Assembly (NCBI GenBank): GCA_965231865.1
Contig: CBDDOJ010000002.1
Coordinates: forward strand, 1,674,001 to 1,738,000
Reading direction: 5' to 3'
Length of the DNA stretch: 64,000 nucleotides
Source: WTGA01 sp965231865
GTDB taxonomy: Bacteria; Pseudomonadota; Gammaproteobacteria; Arenicellales; Poriferihabitantaceae
Positions 33,231-42,449 of this stretch are shown piece by piece. Position 1 is the first letter of the stretch, and the number at the start of each line of letters is the position of its first letter. A program made the translations under genes and the position numbers. The notes beneath the pieces were generated by a model that was not told the DNA's origin, did no database searches, and was given only the letters and a program-made list of their open reading frames with translations.

Positions 33231-35033
33231 TTATGCCGCTTTCGTCAGACTCTCGATTTCATCTTCATCCAGTATGACTTCCTGGGCGGCTTCTGCAACC
33301 AGGTCCGCGTGGGAGGCAAACAGAGCCTGAGCACAGTCGAGCAGATTCCTTGCGATTTCATCTGAATAGTTGAAGTCATTCAACAGCGAAGTGGCCATTA
33401 AGGGAGTGATGGCATTGGATTGAAGTAAAGTACTGATATCTGCATCCAGTTTTTCTTTGGCGGCACTGGCCTCGGCCTTGAGTTCATCCAGGTCAAGAGC
33501 GACCATTGGGTTATCTGCATCCTCTTCCCGGTACCGGTAAATCTCCCGGAAAATAATGGCGAGTTTGAGGCGCAGCCGGTTGTACTCCTGTCTCATCTCC
33601 TCATTGTCAGAGAGCATGTATACGGACATGTTCTTGCGCAGATGCTTGGTGTCTTTCACGCTTTCAACAATTTCGGATGCCGCGTTCCGTAGCCTGTAAA
33701 GCTCTTCGGAGAAAACGGATGGAATTTGTGACTGGGACAATGAAATGAACTCGATAATCGAGCTATACAGCACTTTCACTTTCTTGGTGTAGAGATCATC
33801 CATGTCAAATTCATGGATTTCCCGGTCATCGTCGATGGTTTTCTCCAGATCTTCCGATCCCAGGATTTGCCTGCGGTGCAAATTCATGCCATGCGCGATC
33901 AATTCGAATCCCGAGTCAAACAGGTGCCAGGTTTCCTTTCTTACCGATGACAGGGCGGTTTCCGGGAATTCAATTGCAGACTCGTTCAGGTACATGGGTT
34001 CGACGACATCAGCAGCCTGGTCGGGAAAATACTTGTGCAGGTAGTCTGACAGCCGATGGATCAGGGGGACCATCACCAGCACTCCTGTGATGTTGAAAAA
34101 GGTATGGAAAACGGCCAGTTTCATGGTGTAGTTGTCCGCAGCAATCCCCACGGTTTCGCTGAAGGAATCCACTGCCCAGACAAATTGCCCGATGAATATG
34201 ATTGCAATGACCCCGGTCACGAAATTGAAAATAAGATGGGCACCCGCCAGCCGTTTCCCCTGGACATTGGCGCTCAGGGAACCAATGATCGCCGTGATCG
34301 TGGTCCCCACATTGGCTCCGATCGCAAGGGCCAGTGCGTTCTCATAGGTAATCTGGCCGACGGCGAGTGCTGTCAGGATCAATACCAGGGTAGCGTGACT
34401 GGATTGCATTACCACCGTGGCCGCGGCACCGATTCCCGCAAACAGAAACAATCCCGGATACCCGCCCACGGCAAGCGAAGCAAGATCAAAGCTGTCCTTG
34501 AACGCCTCGAATCCCTCTTTCATGTAATGGATGCCGAGAAACAGGAAACCGAGTCCGGCGAGGACGGACCCGATCCCTTTCAGATAACGGGATTTCTGGA
34601 AAGACAGTACAATACCGAATACCAGCATGGGCATCGCATAGGCGGAAATCTTGACTTTCAGGCCAAATGCTGCCACCAGCCAGGCTCCCGTCGTGGTGCC
34701 GATATTGGCGCCAAAAATAATGCCGATGCCGGCGACGAGTGTAATCAGTCCGGCGCTGATGAAGGAGATGGTAATGACGGAAACCAGCGAACTGGATTGC
34801 ATGATCGTCGTGGAAACGATGCCGAAACACAGGCTTTTCCAGGTCTTGTCCGTGGTTTTCTGTAACAGCTTCTCCAGCACACCGCCCGAGAAGGCCTTGA
34901 ACCCGGCTTCGAGGAACAGCATGCCAAAGAGAAAAATAGAAACCCCGGCGGCGATCTCCTTGAAATCCGGGCTGACCCAGAAACCGTAGGCAAGGATCAG
35001 GAGGATGGTGGGAAGTAATATTCTTTTTAACAT
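33231..35033 (-). CDS. Na+/phosphate cotransporter family protein with PhoU-like tail
   Basis: Inner-membrane protein of 600 residues. The N-terminal half has about nine hydrophobic segments and the duplicated Na/Pi signature seen as TTIMQSSSLVSVITI and ATVVMQSSHATLVLIL, with the GANIGTT and GANVGTT companions. The C-terminal 230 residues (from about 350) are helical, charged and PhoU-like. Proteins of this layout (NptA/YjbB) move phosphate with sodium, sometimes outward. ATG at 35033. It is 103 bases downstream of a polyphosphate kinase gene on the same strand, which supports a role in phosphate handling. Confidence 0.88.
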   Translation of the reverse strand: MLKRILLPTILLILAYGFWVSPDFKEIAAGVSIFLFGMLFLEAGFKAFSGGVLEKLLQKTTDKTWKSLCFGIVSTTIMQSSSLVSVITISFISAGLITLVAGIGIIFGANIGTTTGAWLVAAFGLKVKISAYAMPMLVFGIVLSFQKSRYLKGIGSVLAGLGFLFLGIHYMKEGFEAFKDSFDLASLAVGGYPGLFLFAGIGAAATVVMQSSHATLVLILTALAVGQITYENALALAIGANVGTTITAIIGSLSANVQGKRLAGAHLIFNFVTGVIAIIFIGQFVWAVDSFSETVGIAADNYTMKLAVFHTFFNITGVLVMVPLIHRLSDYLHKYFPDQAADVVEPMYLNESAIEFPETALSSVRKETWHLFDSGFELIAHGMNLHRRQILGSEDLEKTIDDDREIHEFDMDDLYTKKVKVLYSSIIEFISLSQSQIPSVFSEELYRLRNAASEIVESVKDTKHLRKNMSVYMLSDNEEMRQEYNRLRLKLAIIFREIYRYREEDADNPMVALDLDELKAEASAAKEKLDADISTLLQSNAITPLMATSLLNDFNYSDEIARNLLDCAQALFASHADLVAEAAQEVILDEDEIESLTKAA

Positions 35034-35136
35034 ATCGGCCTCACGTATAATTTCTTCAATGGCATGCAGGTTTGTTCAACCCGCATGGTTCTGCAGATTT
35101 TCACAACCGGAAACTGGGTTCAAAATGTACCGGGGA

Positions 35137-35961
35137 TTACTTCTCAATGTTTCCGGGAAAGACAGCGTCGACGAAATTCTGGTCGTCCATGGGTGGACGA
35201 ACATAATTTTTTGCAATGGGCGGCCGGTCATCCAGTTCGATTTCTCCCGGGGTCAGGTCCTCGTAATCAATCAGGCTCAACAGGTGGGATATGCAGTTGA
35301 TCCGGGCATGTTTCTTGTTGTCGGAATTGACCACATACCACGGTGCCTGCTTGATATCCGTATGTGCAAACATGAAGTCCTTGGCCTTGGAATATTCTAC
35401 CCAGCGATTTCTGGATTCCAGGTCCATCGGGCTGAGCTTCCATCTTTTCGTGGGGTCCTCGGAACGTCCCTGAAAACGTTTTTCCTGCTCCTCATCACTG
35501 ACCGAAAACCAGTATTTGATCAGGGTTATTCCAGAGCGGACCAGCATTCGTTCGAATTCCGGGCAGCTTCGCATGAACTCTTCGTACTCATCTTCCGTGC
35601 AAAATCCCATGACACGCTCCACTCCGCCGCGGTTGTACCAGCTCCGGTCCAGGATCACCATTTCTCCCGCAGCGGGGAGATGAGCCACGTAGCGCTGGAA
35701 ATACCATTGGGTCTTCTCCCGTTCCGTGGGAGCCGGAAGGGCAACCACCGAACAGATCCTGGGGTTTAGTGATTCGGTGATTCGCTTGATTGTTCCTCCT
35801 TTCCCGGCAGCATCCCGGCCTTCAAAAATCACCACTACTTTCAGACCTTCATGCTTGATCCATTCCTGCAGCTTGATGAGTTCGATTTGCAATTGTTTCA
35901 GTTGGGTTTCATAAGCTTTGTTCAAAGCCTTCTTAATACTTTTTGGCGTAGCCTTGGTCAT
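35137..35961 (-). CDS. ppk2: Polyphosphate kinase 2 (PPK2)
   Basis: Polyphosphate-dependent nucleotide kinase of 274 residues, transferring phosphate between polyphosphate and ADP or GDP. The P-loop is VIFEGRDAAGKGGTIKRI (about 46-61), the lid and Walker B regions are VALPAPTEREKTQWYFQRY and ILDRSWYNRGGVERVMGFC. One-domain length fits class I PPK2. ATG at 35961 has GGAGG six bases upstream; a GTG directly before it is in frame. It heads the unit ppk2, Na/Pi cotransporter, small basic protein. Confidence 0.92.
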   Translation of the reverse strand: MTKATPKSIKKALNKAYETQLKQLQIELIKLQEWIKHEGLKVVVIFEGRDAAGKGGTIKRITESLNPRICSVVALPAPTEREKTQWYFQRYVAHLPAAGEMVILDRSWYNRGGVERVMGFCTEDEYEEFMRSCPEFERMLVRSGITLIKYWFSVSDEEQEKRFQGRSEDPTKRWKLSPMDLESRNRWVEYSKAKDFMFAHTDIKQAPWYVVNSDNKKHARINCISHLLSLIDYEDLTPGEIELDDRPPIAKNYVRPPMDDQNFVDAVFPGNIEK

Positions 35962-35964
35962 CAC

Positions 35965-36312
35965 GGTCCTCCAGCATATATTTGTGAATAAATTTTAAAT
36001 AGGGCAGTTCTATGAAAAGTTGTATTTCGCAGTGTACCATTAAAAACAATGGAAATTGGACCAAAACTGAACTAAACCTTCGGGTATTTATGAAATTCCA
36101 GCTGCATTTCATCCCCCCGTGCAAAATGTTTTCGGCAATGGATATTCAGGGTATCCGGTTTTTCATTTCCAGCATCGAAAAGGCCATTTCAACCGAACCG
36201 GGCCGCAGCTGGCCCGGGATCAATCATCCGGGAAGGGAGCTGAATGGGCGAAAACGGCAGGAGGCGTTACGGCTGCCTGTCGATCAACCGGCCTGACAGG
36301 CTGTTCCGGCGG
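35965..36312. other. AT-rich spacer upstream of ppk2
   Basis: About 350 bases between ilvE and ppk2, both on the minus strand. The part next to ppk2 (35975-36090) is AT-rich and presumably carries its promoter; I cannot choose one pair of hexamers. No gene is seen. Confidence 0.4.
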
Positions 36313-37227
36313 CTATCCGTAAACCGGGGTCAGCCAGTGCCGGAAATCCGGGTTTTCACCGATCAGGACAGAATGGAACAACTCCCCGAGCTGTTGTGCG
36401 ACGGGCCCTTTCTGGCCATTGCCAATGGTCCGGTGATCGATACTGCCCACCGCAGCCATCTGTACACCGGTTCCGCAGAAAAAGGCCTCGTCTGCGAAAT
36501 ACAGCTCGGAACGGTCAATCTGTCTTTCTTCGACCGGGATACCGGCCCCGGCGGCCAGTTCAATCAGTGATTTCCTGACGATACCTTCGAGCAGGTTGGC
36601 GTATACCGGTGGAGTAATCAGGCATCCATTGCGCACGATCATAAAGTTGGCTGCGGTGGCCTCGGAGAGGTGGCCATCCTGGTTCAGCAGGAGGGCCTCG
36701 TCAAAGCCCCCGAGCAGTGCATCGCTTTTCGCCAGTGAGCTGTTCACGTACGTGCCGTTGATCTTGCCTCTGGCCGGCATGGTGGTATCGTCCACCCTGC
36801 GCCAGCTGCTGACACATACCTTTAGCCCATGGTCATCGGGAAGATAGTTGCCCACCGGCTGACTGAAAATGGCGACTTTATCCTCGGCATCGTGAACCCA
36901 AACCTGGAAAAAACTTTTGTTCTTGTAGGCAATGGGCCGGATATAGACATTCTGTGTCCAGTTTTCGGCTCTGAGCAAGGCCAGCGTGGATGCCTGCAAT
37001 TGCTCATTGCTGTACGCAATCACGCTGTGCATTAATTTCGCGCTATTCAGGAATCGTTCGAAATGGTCGAAAAGCCTGAATACGTAAAGCTGTTGATGGG
37101 AATCGTTCCAGTAACCACGAATCCCCGCAAAACATCCGGTTCCATAGTTGAATGTATGGTTTGTGATGCTTATCTTTGCCTGATCAATGGGAACGATTTC
37201 GCCTTCGAAAAATGCCAGTGTTGTCAT
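36313..37227 (-). CDS. ilvE: Branched-chain amino acid aminotransferase
   Basis: Fold-type IV PLP enzyme of 304 residues catalysing the last step of valine, leucine and isoleucine synthesis, or the first of their breakdown. Typical parts are HTFNYGTGCFAGIRGYW, VYIRPIAYKNKS, the lysine region ARGKINGTYVNSSLAKSDAL, GGFDEALLLNQDGHLSEATA, VRNGCLITPP and EAFFCGTGVQMAAVGSID. ATG at 37227 gives the normal start. It is followed by no partner and preceded on the same strand by a hydratase-like gene 54 bases upstream, so the two may be co-transcribed. Confidence 0.93.
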   Translation of the reverse strand: MTTLAFFEGEIVPIDQAKISITNHTFNYGTGCFAGIRGYWNDSHQQLYVFRLFDHFERFLNSAKLMHSVIAYSNEQLQASTLALLRAENWTQNVYIRPIAYKNKSFFQVWVHDAEDKVAIFSQPVGNYLPDDHGLKVCVSSWRRVDDTTMPARGKINGTYVNSSLAKSDALLGGFDEALLLNQDGHLSEATAANFMIVRNGCLITPPVYANLLEGIVRKSLIELAAGAGIPVEERQIDRSELYFADEAFFCGTGVQMAAVGSIDHRTIGNGQKGPVAQQLGELFHSVLIGENPDFRHWLTPVYG

Positions 37228-37281
37228 GGATAAAATTGAATACGGTGTCAAGGAACCGGATCGTAACACTCCGGTCCCGGG

Positions 37282-38079
37282 TTATTTGAATGAAAGGGAG
37301 ACCGATCCCAGCGTACCAAAATCCGCCCTGATCCGGTCCCCTGCCTGGGCATAGAACACATCACAGGCGGTTCCGGTGGTAATGATATCACCGGCTTTCA
37401 ATATATTCCCTCTTGTTTGCAGGTGGTTAGCGAGCCAGGACAATGCAATAAGGGGACTGCCCAGAACATTTCCACCGTCCCCCCGGCTGAACTCCTGTCC
37501 GTTCACTTCCAGGCTGACCGGGTGGCGGGAAAGATCCAGGGTGTGCGATAAGTCGCGGGTCTCGCCGATGACGCAGGCGCCGTGTATGGCATTGTCGGCA
37601 ATCAGGGCATCGGGACCGACCACGGTAAAATCGGAATACCGGTGATCCACAATTTCGATTCCCGGTGCAACGGACCGGACATACGGCCGGATGGTTTTCG
37701 CTGTATATTCGATCTCCCCGGCGGGGGCGTCCTGCCCCATCACCAGAATGAATTCCGGTTCAACGATCCGGTGTACATAATCCGATGCCTCCAGAACCGC
37801 GCCGTTTTCATGGGTAGAGTGGTCCATCAATCTGCCGGAAAAGGGTCCATCCGCTCCCAATAGCACCATGATGGGCGGATTGGTACAGGCAAGCTTGTAA
37901 CCGCATGCCTGCGAGTTGTATTCGGCGGTCAGGAGGTCGACGAGACCATCCTGGATCTGGTAGGCCCGGTCAGTAGAAGATGGAAACAGTGTTTCGGGAA
38001 GGTTATCGACCACATTCCGGTTCATCCGGTTGGCCAGCAGGTAGTCAGCTGCCGGGTCCATATCGCTCATCATTCGCAT
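37282..38079 (-). CDS. 2-keto-4-pentenoate hydratase/fumarylacetoacetase-family enzyme
   Basis: A protein of about 265 residues in the MhpD-like hydratase/decarboxylase group, which adds water to or decarboxylates 2-oxo acids with Mg. Recognisable are AYQIQDGLVDLLTAEY, CGYKLACTNPP, VEPEFILVMGQDAP, VGPDALIADNAIHGACVIG, GGNVLGSPLIALSWLAN and GDIITTGTACDVF. Several in-frame ATGs exist (38127, 38079, 38070); 38079 or 38070 gives a family-like N-terminus. It precedes ilvE by 54 bases. Typical relatives act in aromatic meta-cleavage, but no other genes of such a route are here. Confidence 0.84.
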   Translation of the reverse strand: MRMMSDMDPAADYLLANRMNRNVVDNLPETLFPSSTDRAYQIQDGLVDLLTAEYNSQACGYKLACTNPPIMVLLGADGPFSGRLMDHSTHENGAVLEASDYVHRIVEPEFILVMGQDAPAGEIEYTAKTIRPYVRSVAPGIEIVDHRYSDFTVVGPDALIADNAIHGACVIGETRDLSHTLDLSRHPVSLEVNGQEFSRGDGGNVLGSPLIALSWLANHLQTRGNILKAGDIITTGTACDVFYAQAGDRIRADFGTLGSVSLSFK

Positions 38080-38381
38080 CAGTTCGTTGTGTTGTTTCGG
38101 TGCCAGCCCGGGCCGGTCCGGTCCCATGCGCCCGCTGGAATGGTTGTTTGAAAATCAGGATTGCTGACCCGAAACATGGTTTTCCTTGTTGAAACCGGAA
38201 AGGCGGAATATACCCTAATTCGGGGCCGGTTCGCCTGAATTTCTTTCGGACATGGCAATGCGGGTTCTTGCATACGGGGAAAACGGGCGGTTCTTTGCCG
38301 GATTTTCGGCCATATCCGGTTCCATTCCAGAGGTGGTAAACTCGGGGCATCTCCTCTTTTACCGGCAACCAAATACTGGAA
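38080..38381. other. Divergent spacer
   Basis: About 300 bases between the hydratase-like gene and the divergent methyltransferase, likely containing both promoters. The plus-strand part close to 38381 is purine-poor and has no strong ribosome-binding site. No gene or repeat stands out. Confidence 0.35.
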
Positions 38382-39164
38382 ATGACTGAACGACAATACA
38401 GCGACTTCGCACTGGAAAGCATGCAGGCAAGTTATGGACCGGGGTTTCTTTCCCCCGGTGCGGGAATTGAGACCCGACAGCTGCTCAAGGGATACGACCT
38501 GGATAACAAGACCTGTCTTGATCTGGGCTGCGGTGTGGGGGGGTCCTGCCTGCAGATGGCGACCGAACATAATCCCCTGAAAATAGTGGGTGTGGATGTG
38601 GAGGCTGAACAGGTCCGCCGGGCCCGGGAACTGGCTCAATCCAGTAAGGCATCCAATGTTCGGCTGGAATTGATCAATGCGGAGGAACCCTTGCCGTTCC
38701 CGCGGGGGTATTTTGATCTGGTCCTCAGCAAGGATGTCTTGTGTCATGTCCGGGACAAGCGGGCACTGTGTGCAGAGGTGCTGAGAGTGCTCAAGCCAGG
38801 AGGCAGTTTTGTTCTGGGTGACTGGCAGGTTGGAACCCGCGAGGAAAACATGCAGACATTCCATGACTGGGCGGCCCTGCTGAAAAGCACCGGACTCCTG
38901 TTTCACTTCGAAACGCTCAGTCACTACCAAAAAGCGTTTGCAGCGGTTGGTTTCAGCGCGGTGGAGTGCAAAGACCACACGGAATGGTCGAGAAATTCCG
39001 CAAAAGAACAGCTCGTTCTGGTGACGGGAGAGCACAAGGCGGCATTCATGGCCAATCTGGGTGAAGAGGGTTTTCAGCGAAGACTGGCCATCACGAAGGC
39101 GCGACTCGAGGGGTTAAGCAACGGCAGCATTGAGCACTGGCACATCCACGGCAGCAAAATCTGA
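38382..39164 (+). CDS. SAM-dependent methyltransferase, phosphoethanolamine/amine N-methyltransferase-like
   Basis: Class I methyltransferase of 260 residues. Motif I is TCLDLGCGVGGSCLQMA, motif II GVDVEAEQVRRARELA, post-motif YFDLVLSKDVLCHVRDK and motif III LRVLKPGGSFVLGDW. The start, with YSDFALESMQASYGPGFLSPG, resembles phosphoethanolamine and sarcosine/dimethylglycine N-methyltransferases, which carry a Y-G-x-G-F-x-S-P-G element before motif I. Choline or betaine-type synthesis would fit the abundance of methylated-amine genes nearby, but substrate is unproven. It is convergent with the molybdoenzyme gene, 52 bases away. Confidence 0.83.
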   Translation: MTERQYSDFALESMQASYGPGFLSPGAGIETRQLLKGYDLDNKTCLDLGCGVGGSCLQMATEHNPLKIVGVDVEAEQVRRARELAQSSKASNVRLELINAEEPLPFPRGYFDLVLSKDVLCHVRDKRALCAEVLRVLKPGGSFVLGDWQVGTREENMQTFHDWAALLKSTGLLFHFETLSHYQKAFAAVGFSAVECKDHTEWSRNSAKEQLVLVTGEHKAAFMANLGEEGFQRRLAITKARLEGLSNGSIEHWHIHGSKI

Positions 39165-39216
39165 ATTTGAGCCCCGGGTTGGCTTCAGGTTGCACACAGG
39201 GCAGGGGGAGCGCTTT

Positions 39217-41541
39217 TCAGGGACGGGGTACCTTGAGAAGGATGGGAGGGTCGAAAGCAGTCACCGGGGGAGGGTCGCTGGTATATTTTTCGACTTCAAC
39301 CAGGCAGCTGTGGGCAATGGGCCCCTGACCCAAACGGGAAGTTCCCTTGTCCAGGGTCAGTACATTGGGATTGCCATGCTTGCACAGGAAGCTTCCACGG
39401 TCGGTTTGACCCGGGTCAAACCAGGCACCGGTACTGATCTGTATAACCCCGGGTCGGATCTGGTCGTTGATCACGGCACTGCACAGGCAGGCTCCCCGGA
39501 GGTTGAATACCCGGACCAGGTTGCTATCCGCGATCCCCCGGTCCTGGGCATCCTGCGGATGCAGCATCACCGGCTCGCGTCCATTGATTTTTGCGGCGCG
39601 GCTCTGCGAGCCGTGATCCAGGTGGGAATGCAATTTTGCCTTCGGCTGGTTAGAAACCAGATGCAGGGGGTGTTCGGGATTCTTCCCTCCCAGCCATTCT
39701 GCCGGTTCCATCCAAAAAGGGTGGCCCGGGCAATCATCATATTCGAAGCCTGCAATCACCTCGGAGAATATTTCGATCTTTCCGCTGGGGGTTTTCAATG
39801 GGCTGGCTTCCGGGTCGTCCCGAAAGGCGCTGAGCATCACATGGGGATTTGGGAGCCCCTTGAATTTGAACCAGCCATCCTTTTTCAGTTTTTCCCAGGG
39901 GGGCAACTGGACTTGGTACTGTGCTGCGGACTCGATACTCTGCTCGTACATCCATTTTTGCCAGCCTGCGGCATCCCGGCCTTCGGTAAACGCCTCTTCA
40001 ACGCCCATCCTCCCCGCGATTCCTTTCAGAATATCAAAATCATTCCGGGCTTCTCCCACGGGTGCAATCGCCGGTTCCATGTAAATGACATACGGGTCCA
40101 AAGGAGTGAGAGCCAGGTCTTCCCGTTCCAGGGAAGTGGTGCAGGGCAATACGATATCCGCGTGTTTAGCCAGTGCGTTCCAGCACCATTCATGCACAAT
40201 GATGGTGTCCGGCTTTTGCCATGCCGTGCGCATCCGGTTGAGGTCCTGGTGATGGTGAAAGGGGTTTCCACCTGCCCAGTAGACAAGGTGAATGTCCGGA
40301 TACCGATGGGACTGGCCATTGTAGTCGAATGACTGTCCCGGGTTTAACAGCAAATCGCTGATACGGGCCACCGGGATAAAATCGGTCACGGGGTTCTTTC
40401 CCTGGGGCAGTGACCTGAAGCGTACCGGTGTCAGGTCATTGCCGCTCGAGTTCACCGCTGAGTAGCCCAGTCCGACCCCTCCGCCGGGCAGCCCGATCTG
40501 GCCGATCATGGCGGCCAGGGCAATGGCCGTCCAAAATGGCTGTTCGCCATGGTCCTGCCGTGTCATGGACCAGCTGACAGACAGCATGGTACGGACCCTG
40601 GCCATTCGCCGGGCAAGTTTGCGAAGGGTGTCGGCGGACAGACCGCTGATTTCGGATGCCCAGTCAGTGGATTTTTCGACCCCGTCCCGGTTGCCGAGAA
40701 GGTACTCGGCAAACTGGTCGAATCCCACCGTGTACCGGTCGAGAAATGCCCGGTCATGCAATCCCTCAACCAACAGGGTATGGGCCAGCCCAAGCAGAAT
40801 GGCGGTATCCGTGGAAGGTCTCGCTGGCAGCCATTGTGCATCGACCTCTTTCATGATGTCGGTGCAAAGTGGAGAGATATTGACGAATTCAATGCCGGCT
40901 GCCCGCGCCTTCAGCATGGCTTCACGCTGGCAGTGCCGTGCGGTTCCGCCCTGGGTGATTTGCCCGTTTTTCAGCGGCAGGCCGCCGAATGCGACCACCA
41001 GTTCGCAGGAAGCAATGATCGACTGCCAGCTGGTGGGATAATAGATGTATTCCCGGGCATCTCCCAGCACATGGGGGAGAATCGCCTCCCCCGCCGCGAG
41101 GCTGTAGGTGTTGACCGACTTGGTGAAGCCGCCGATGCAATTGAGGAATCGGCGAAGCTGGCTCTGTGCATGATGGAATCGGCCGGCGCTTGCCCATCCG
41201 TATGACCCGGCAAAGATGGATTCGTTGCCGAAATTGTGACGCACCCGATTGAGCTCCTCGGCAACCAGTTTTTCGGCCCGCTCCCAGCTGACCGGATAGA
41301 AGGAATCTGCTCCCATCCTTGGGGTGGCCGCACCCGGACCGTTGTCGAGCCAGCTTTTGCGGACCATCGGTGTTTTGATCCGTGTTGGCCCGTCCAGCAC
41401 ATCCACGATGCCCCGGCCGATGGGGGACGGGTCCACATCTTCCTCAAAGTCATGCAGGGCCGTGACTTTTCCATCGCGGGTCTCGACCCGGTAGGTCCCC
41501 CAGTGGTTCGTGGTCAGGGGGAGTGACTCAGGGTTGGTCAC
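39217..41541 (-). CDS. Molybdopterin oxidoreductase, biotin/methionine sulfoxide reductase (BisC) type
   Basis: Bis-MGD molybdoenzyme of 774 residues in the DMSO/TMAO/biotin-sulfoxide reductase group. The molybdenum-binding serine lies in GSYGWASAGRFHHAQSQLRR, and the cofactor regions include QGGTARHC, YWAGGNPFHHHQDLNRM, VHEWCWNALAKHADIVLPCT and SNQPKAKLHSHLDHGSQSR. There is no N-terminal twin-arginine leader and no [4Fe-4S] cysteine cluster, so it should be cytoplasmic like E. coli BisC (similar length). The start is GTG at 41541, the only plausible one before an upstream stop. It could reduce S- or N-oxides, including methionine sulfoxide or TMAO. Confidence 0.88.
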   Translation of the reverse strand: MTNPESLPLTTNHWGTYRVETRDGKVTALHDFEEDVDPSPIGRGIVDVLDGPTRIKTPMVRKSWLDNGPGAATPRMGADSFYPVSWERAEKLVAEELNRVRHNFGNESIFAGSYGWASAGRFHHAQSQLRRFLNCIGGFTKSVNTYSLAAGEAILPHVLGDAREYIYYPTSWQSIIASCELVVAFGGLPLKNGQITQGGTARHCQREAMLKARAAGIEFVNISPLCTDIMKEVDAQWLPARPSTDTAILLGLAHTLLVEGLHDRAFLDRYTVGFDQFAEYLLGNRDGVEKSTDWASEISGLSADTLRKLARRMARVRTMLSVSWSMTRQDHGEQPFWTAIALAAMIGQIGLPGGGVGLGYSAVNSSGNDLTPVRFRSLPQGKNPVTDFIPVARISDLLLNPGQSFDYNGQSHRYPDIHLVYWAGGNPFHHHQDLNRMRTAWQKPDTIIVHEWCWNALAKHADIVLPCTTSLEREDLALTPLDPYVIYMEPAIAPVGEARNDFDILKGIAGRMGVEEAFTEGRDAAGWQKWMYEQSIESAAQYQVQLPPWEKLKKDGWFKFKGLPNPHVMLSAFRDDPEASPLKTPSGKIEIFSEVIAGFEYDDCPGHPFWMEPAEWLGGKNPEHPLHLVSNQPKAKLHSHLDHGSQSRAAKINGREPVMLHPQDAQDRGIADSNLVRVFNLRGACLCSAVINDQIRPGVIQISTGAWFDPGQTDRGSFLCKHGNPNVLTLDKGTSRLGQGPIAHSCLVEVEKYTSDPPPVTAFDPPILLKVPRP

Positions 41542-41678
41542 GGTGGGAAGATTGTCGTTGGCTCCGGCTACCCGTCACCGTTGACATCCTACGGGTTATG
41601 GCCCCATTCTTTACTGGCCGGGTCCGGGAGGCGGTTTCCCGGGACATTTTGCGCGATGGTGTCTGGGCCGGCGGGTTC

Positions 41679-42443
41679 CTATAAACAAATAGTCGGGATC
41701 TGGTTGTCGTTGGTGATGATTTTCTGCATCTGTGCATTCACCTTGGGCCGGGCCGCTTTTACCGCATAATTGACGGAAGGCAAGGCGAAAAGGTCAATAT
41801 CGAGCGACTCGGCCGTGGTCATCAATTCTGCGAGTACCCCGGATCGTGAGGATTCCAGTGCCATGGTGTTGACCTGGGTCCCGGACGCATTCAGCTGGTC
41901 TTCAATGATGGTCATATCGTCCGGTTGGCCGGTATGAACCAGATGAACGGTCGATTCGAACATCCCTGATATGGTCCGTAAAACGGTCAGGTCCTGATGT
42001 TCCTGCCCTCCAAAATTGATAAACAGCAAAATATTTTTATACGGCCGGACGGGCGATCCTTTTTGTACGACCAGCGTGGGGGAGTCCGCATTGTTGACCA
42101 ATTTCAGCGCATAACTTCCCGTGATAAATTGAATATCCTTTTTGCCGTGGGTTCCAAAAATGGTCAGGGCACTGCCATATTTTGCTTTCAGGTTGACGGT
42201 GCCGGCAAACACGTTCTCTATTTCCGCCATCGATTTGAACCGGCTGTCCGGGGCGAAACCTTTTGCTGCCCTGACCTCTGCTTCGCTTTTATTCAGGGCC
42301 CAGTCCACATCGCTTTGGTTGTTTACCAGGTGCAGGGTCAGGAGTTCACAATCCGCAGACCGTGCCAATTGCAAACCGTGTTCGATGGCTACCTTTGCAG
42401 CCAGGGTAAAGTCGGTCAAGACCAGTATTTTGTCAATCAACAT
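41679..42443 (-). CDS. Tandem universal stress protein (UspA family)
   Basis: A 254-residue cytosolic protein made of two Usp-like halves. The first starts DKILVLTDFTLAAKVAIEHG and ends TIFGTHGKKDIQFITGSYAL, with LVNNADSPTLVVQ, the usual UspA strand order; the second (from about residue 135, KNILLFINFGGQEHQDL) is diverged and lacks the G-x-x-G-x9-G-S/T ATP signature. It begins six bases after the stop of the ammonium transporter gene, so the two are surely co-transcribed. A regulatory role on ammonium uptake is inferred from this linkage. Confidence 0.85.
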   Translation of the reverse strand: MLIDKILVLTDFTLAAKVAIEHGLQLARSADCELLTLHLVNNQSDVDWALNKSEAEVRAAKGFAPDSRFKSMAEIENVFAGTVNLKAKYGSALTIFGTHGKKDIQFITGSYALKLVNNADSPTLVVQKGSPVRPYKNILLFINFGGQEHQDLTVLRTISGMFESTVHLVHTGQPDDMTIIEDQLNASGTQVNTMALESSRSGVLAELMTTAESLDIDLFALPSVNYAVKAARPKVNAQMQKIITNDNQIPTICL

Positions 42444-42449
42444 TTCGTA

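Noticed and set aside
38079..39035. 318-codon minus-strand frame over the methyltransferase
   Set aside because: The plus-strand protein has all methyltransferase motifs; the antisense product has none.
39130..40332. 400-codon plus-strand frame opposite the molybdoenzyme
   Set aside because: The molybdoenzyme on the minus strand is fully conserved; this frame has no family resemblance.
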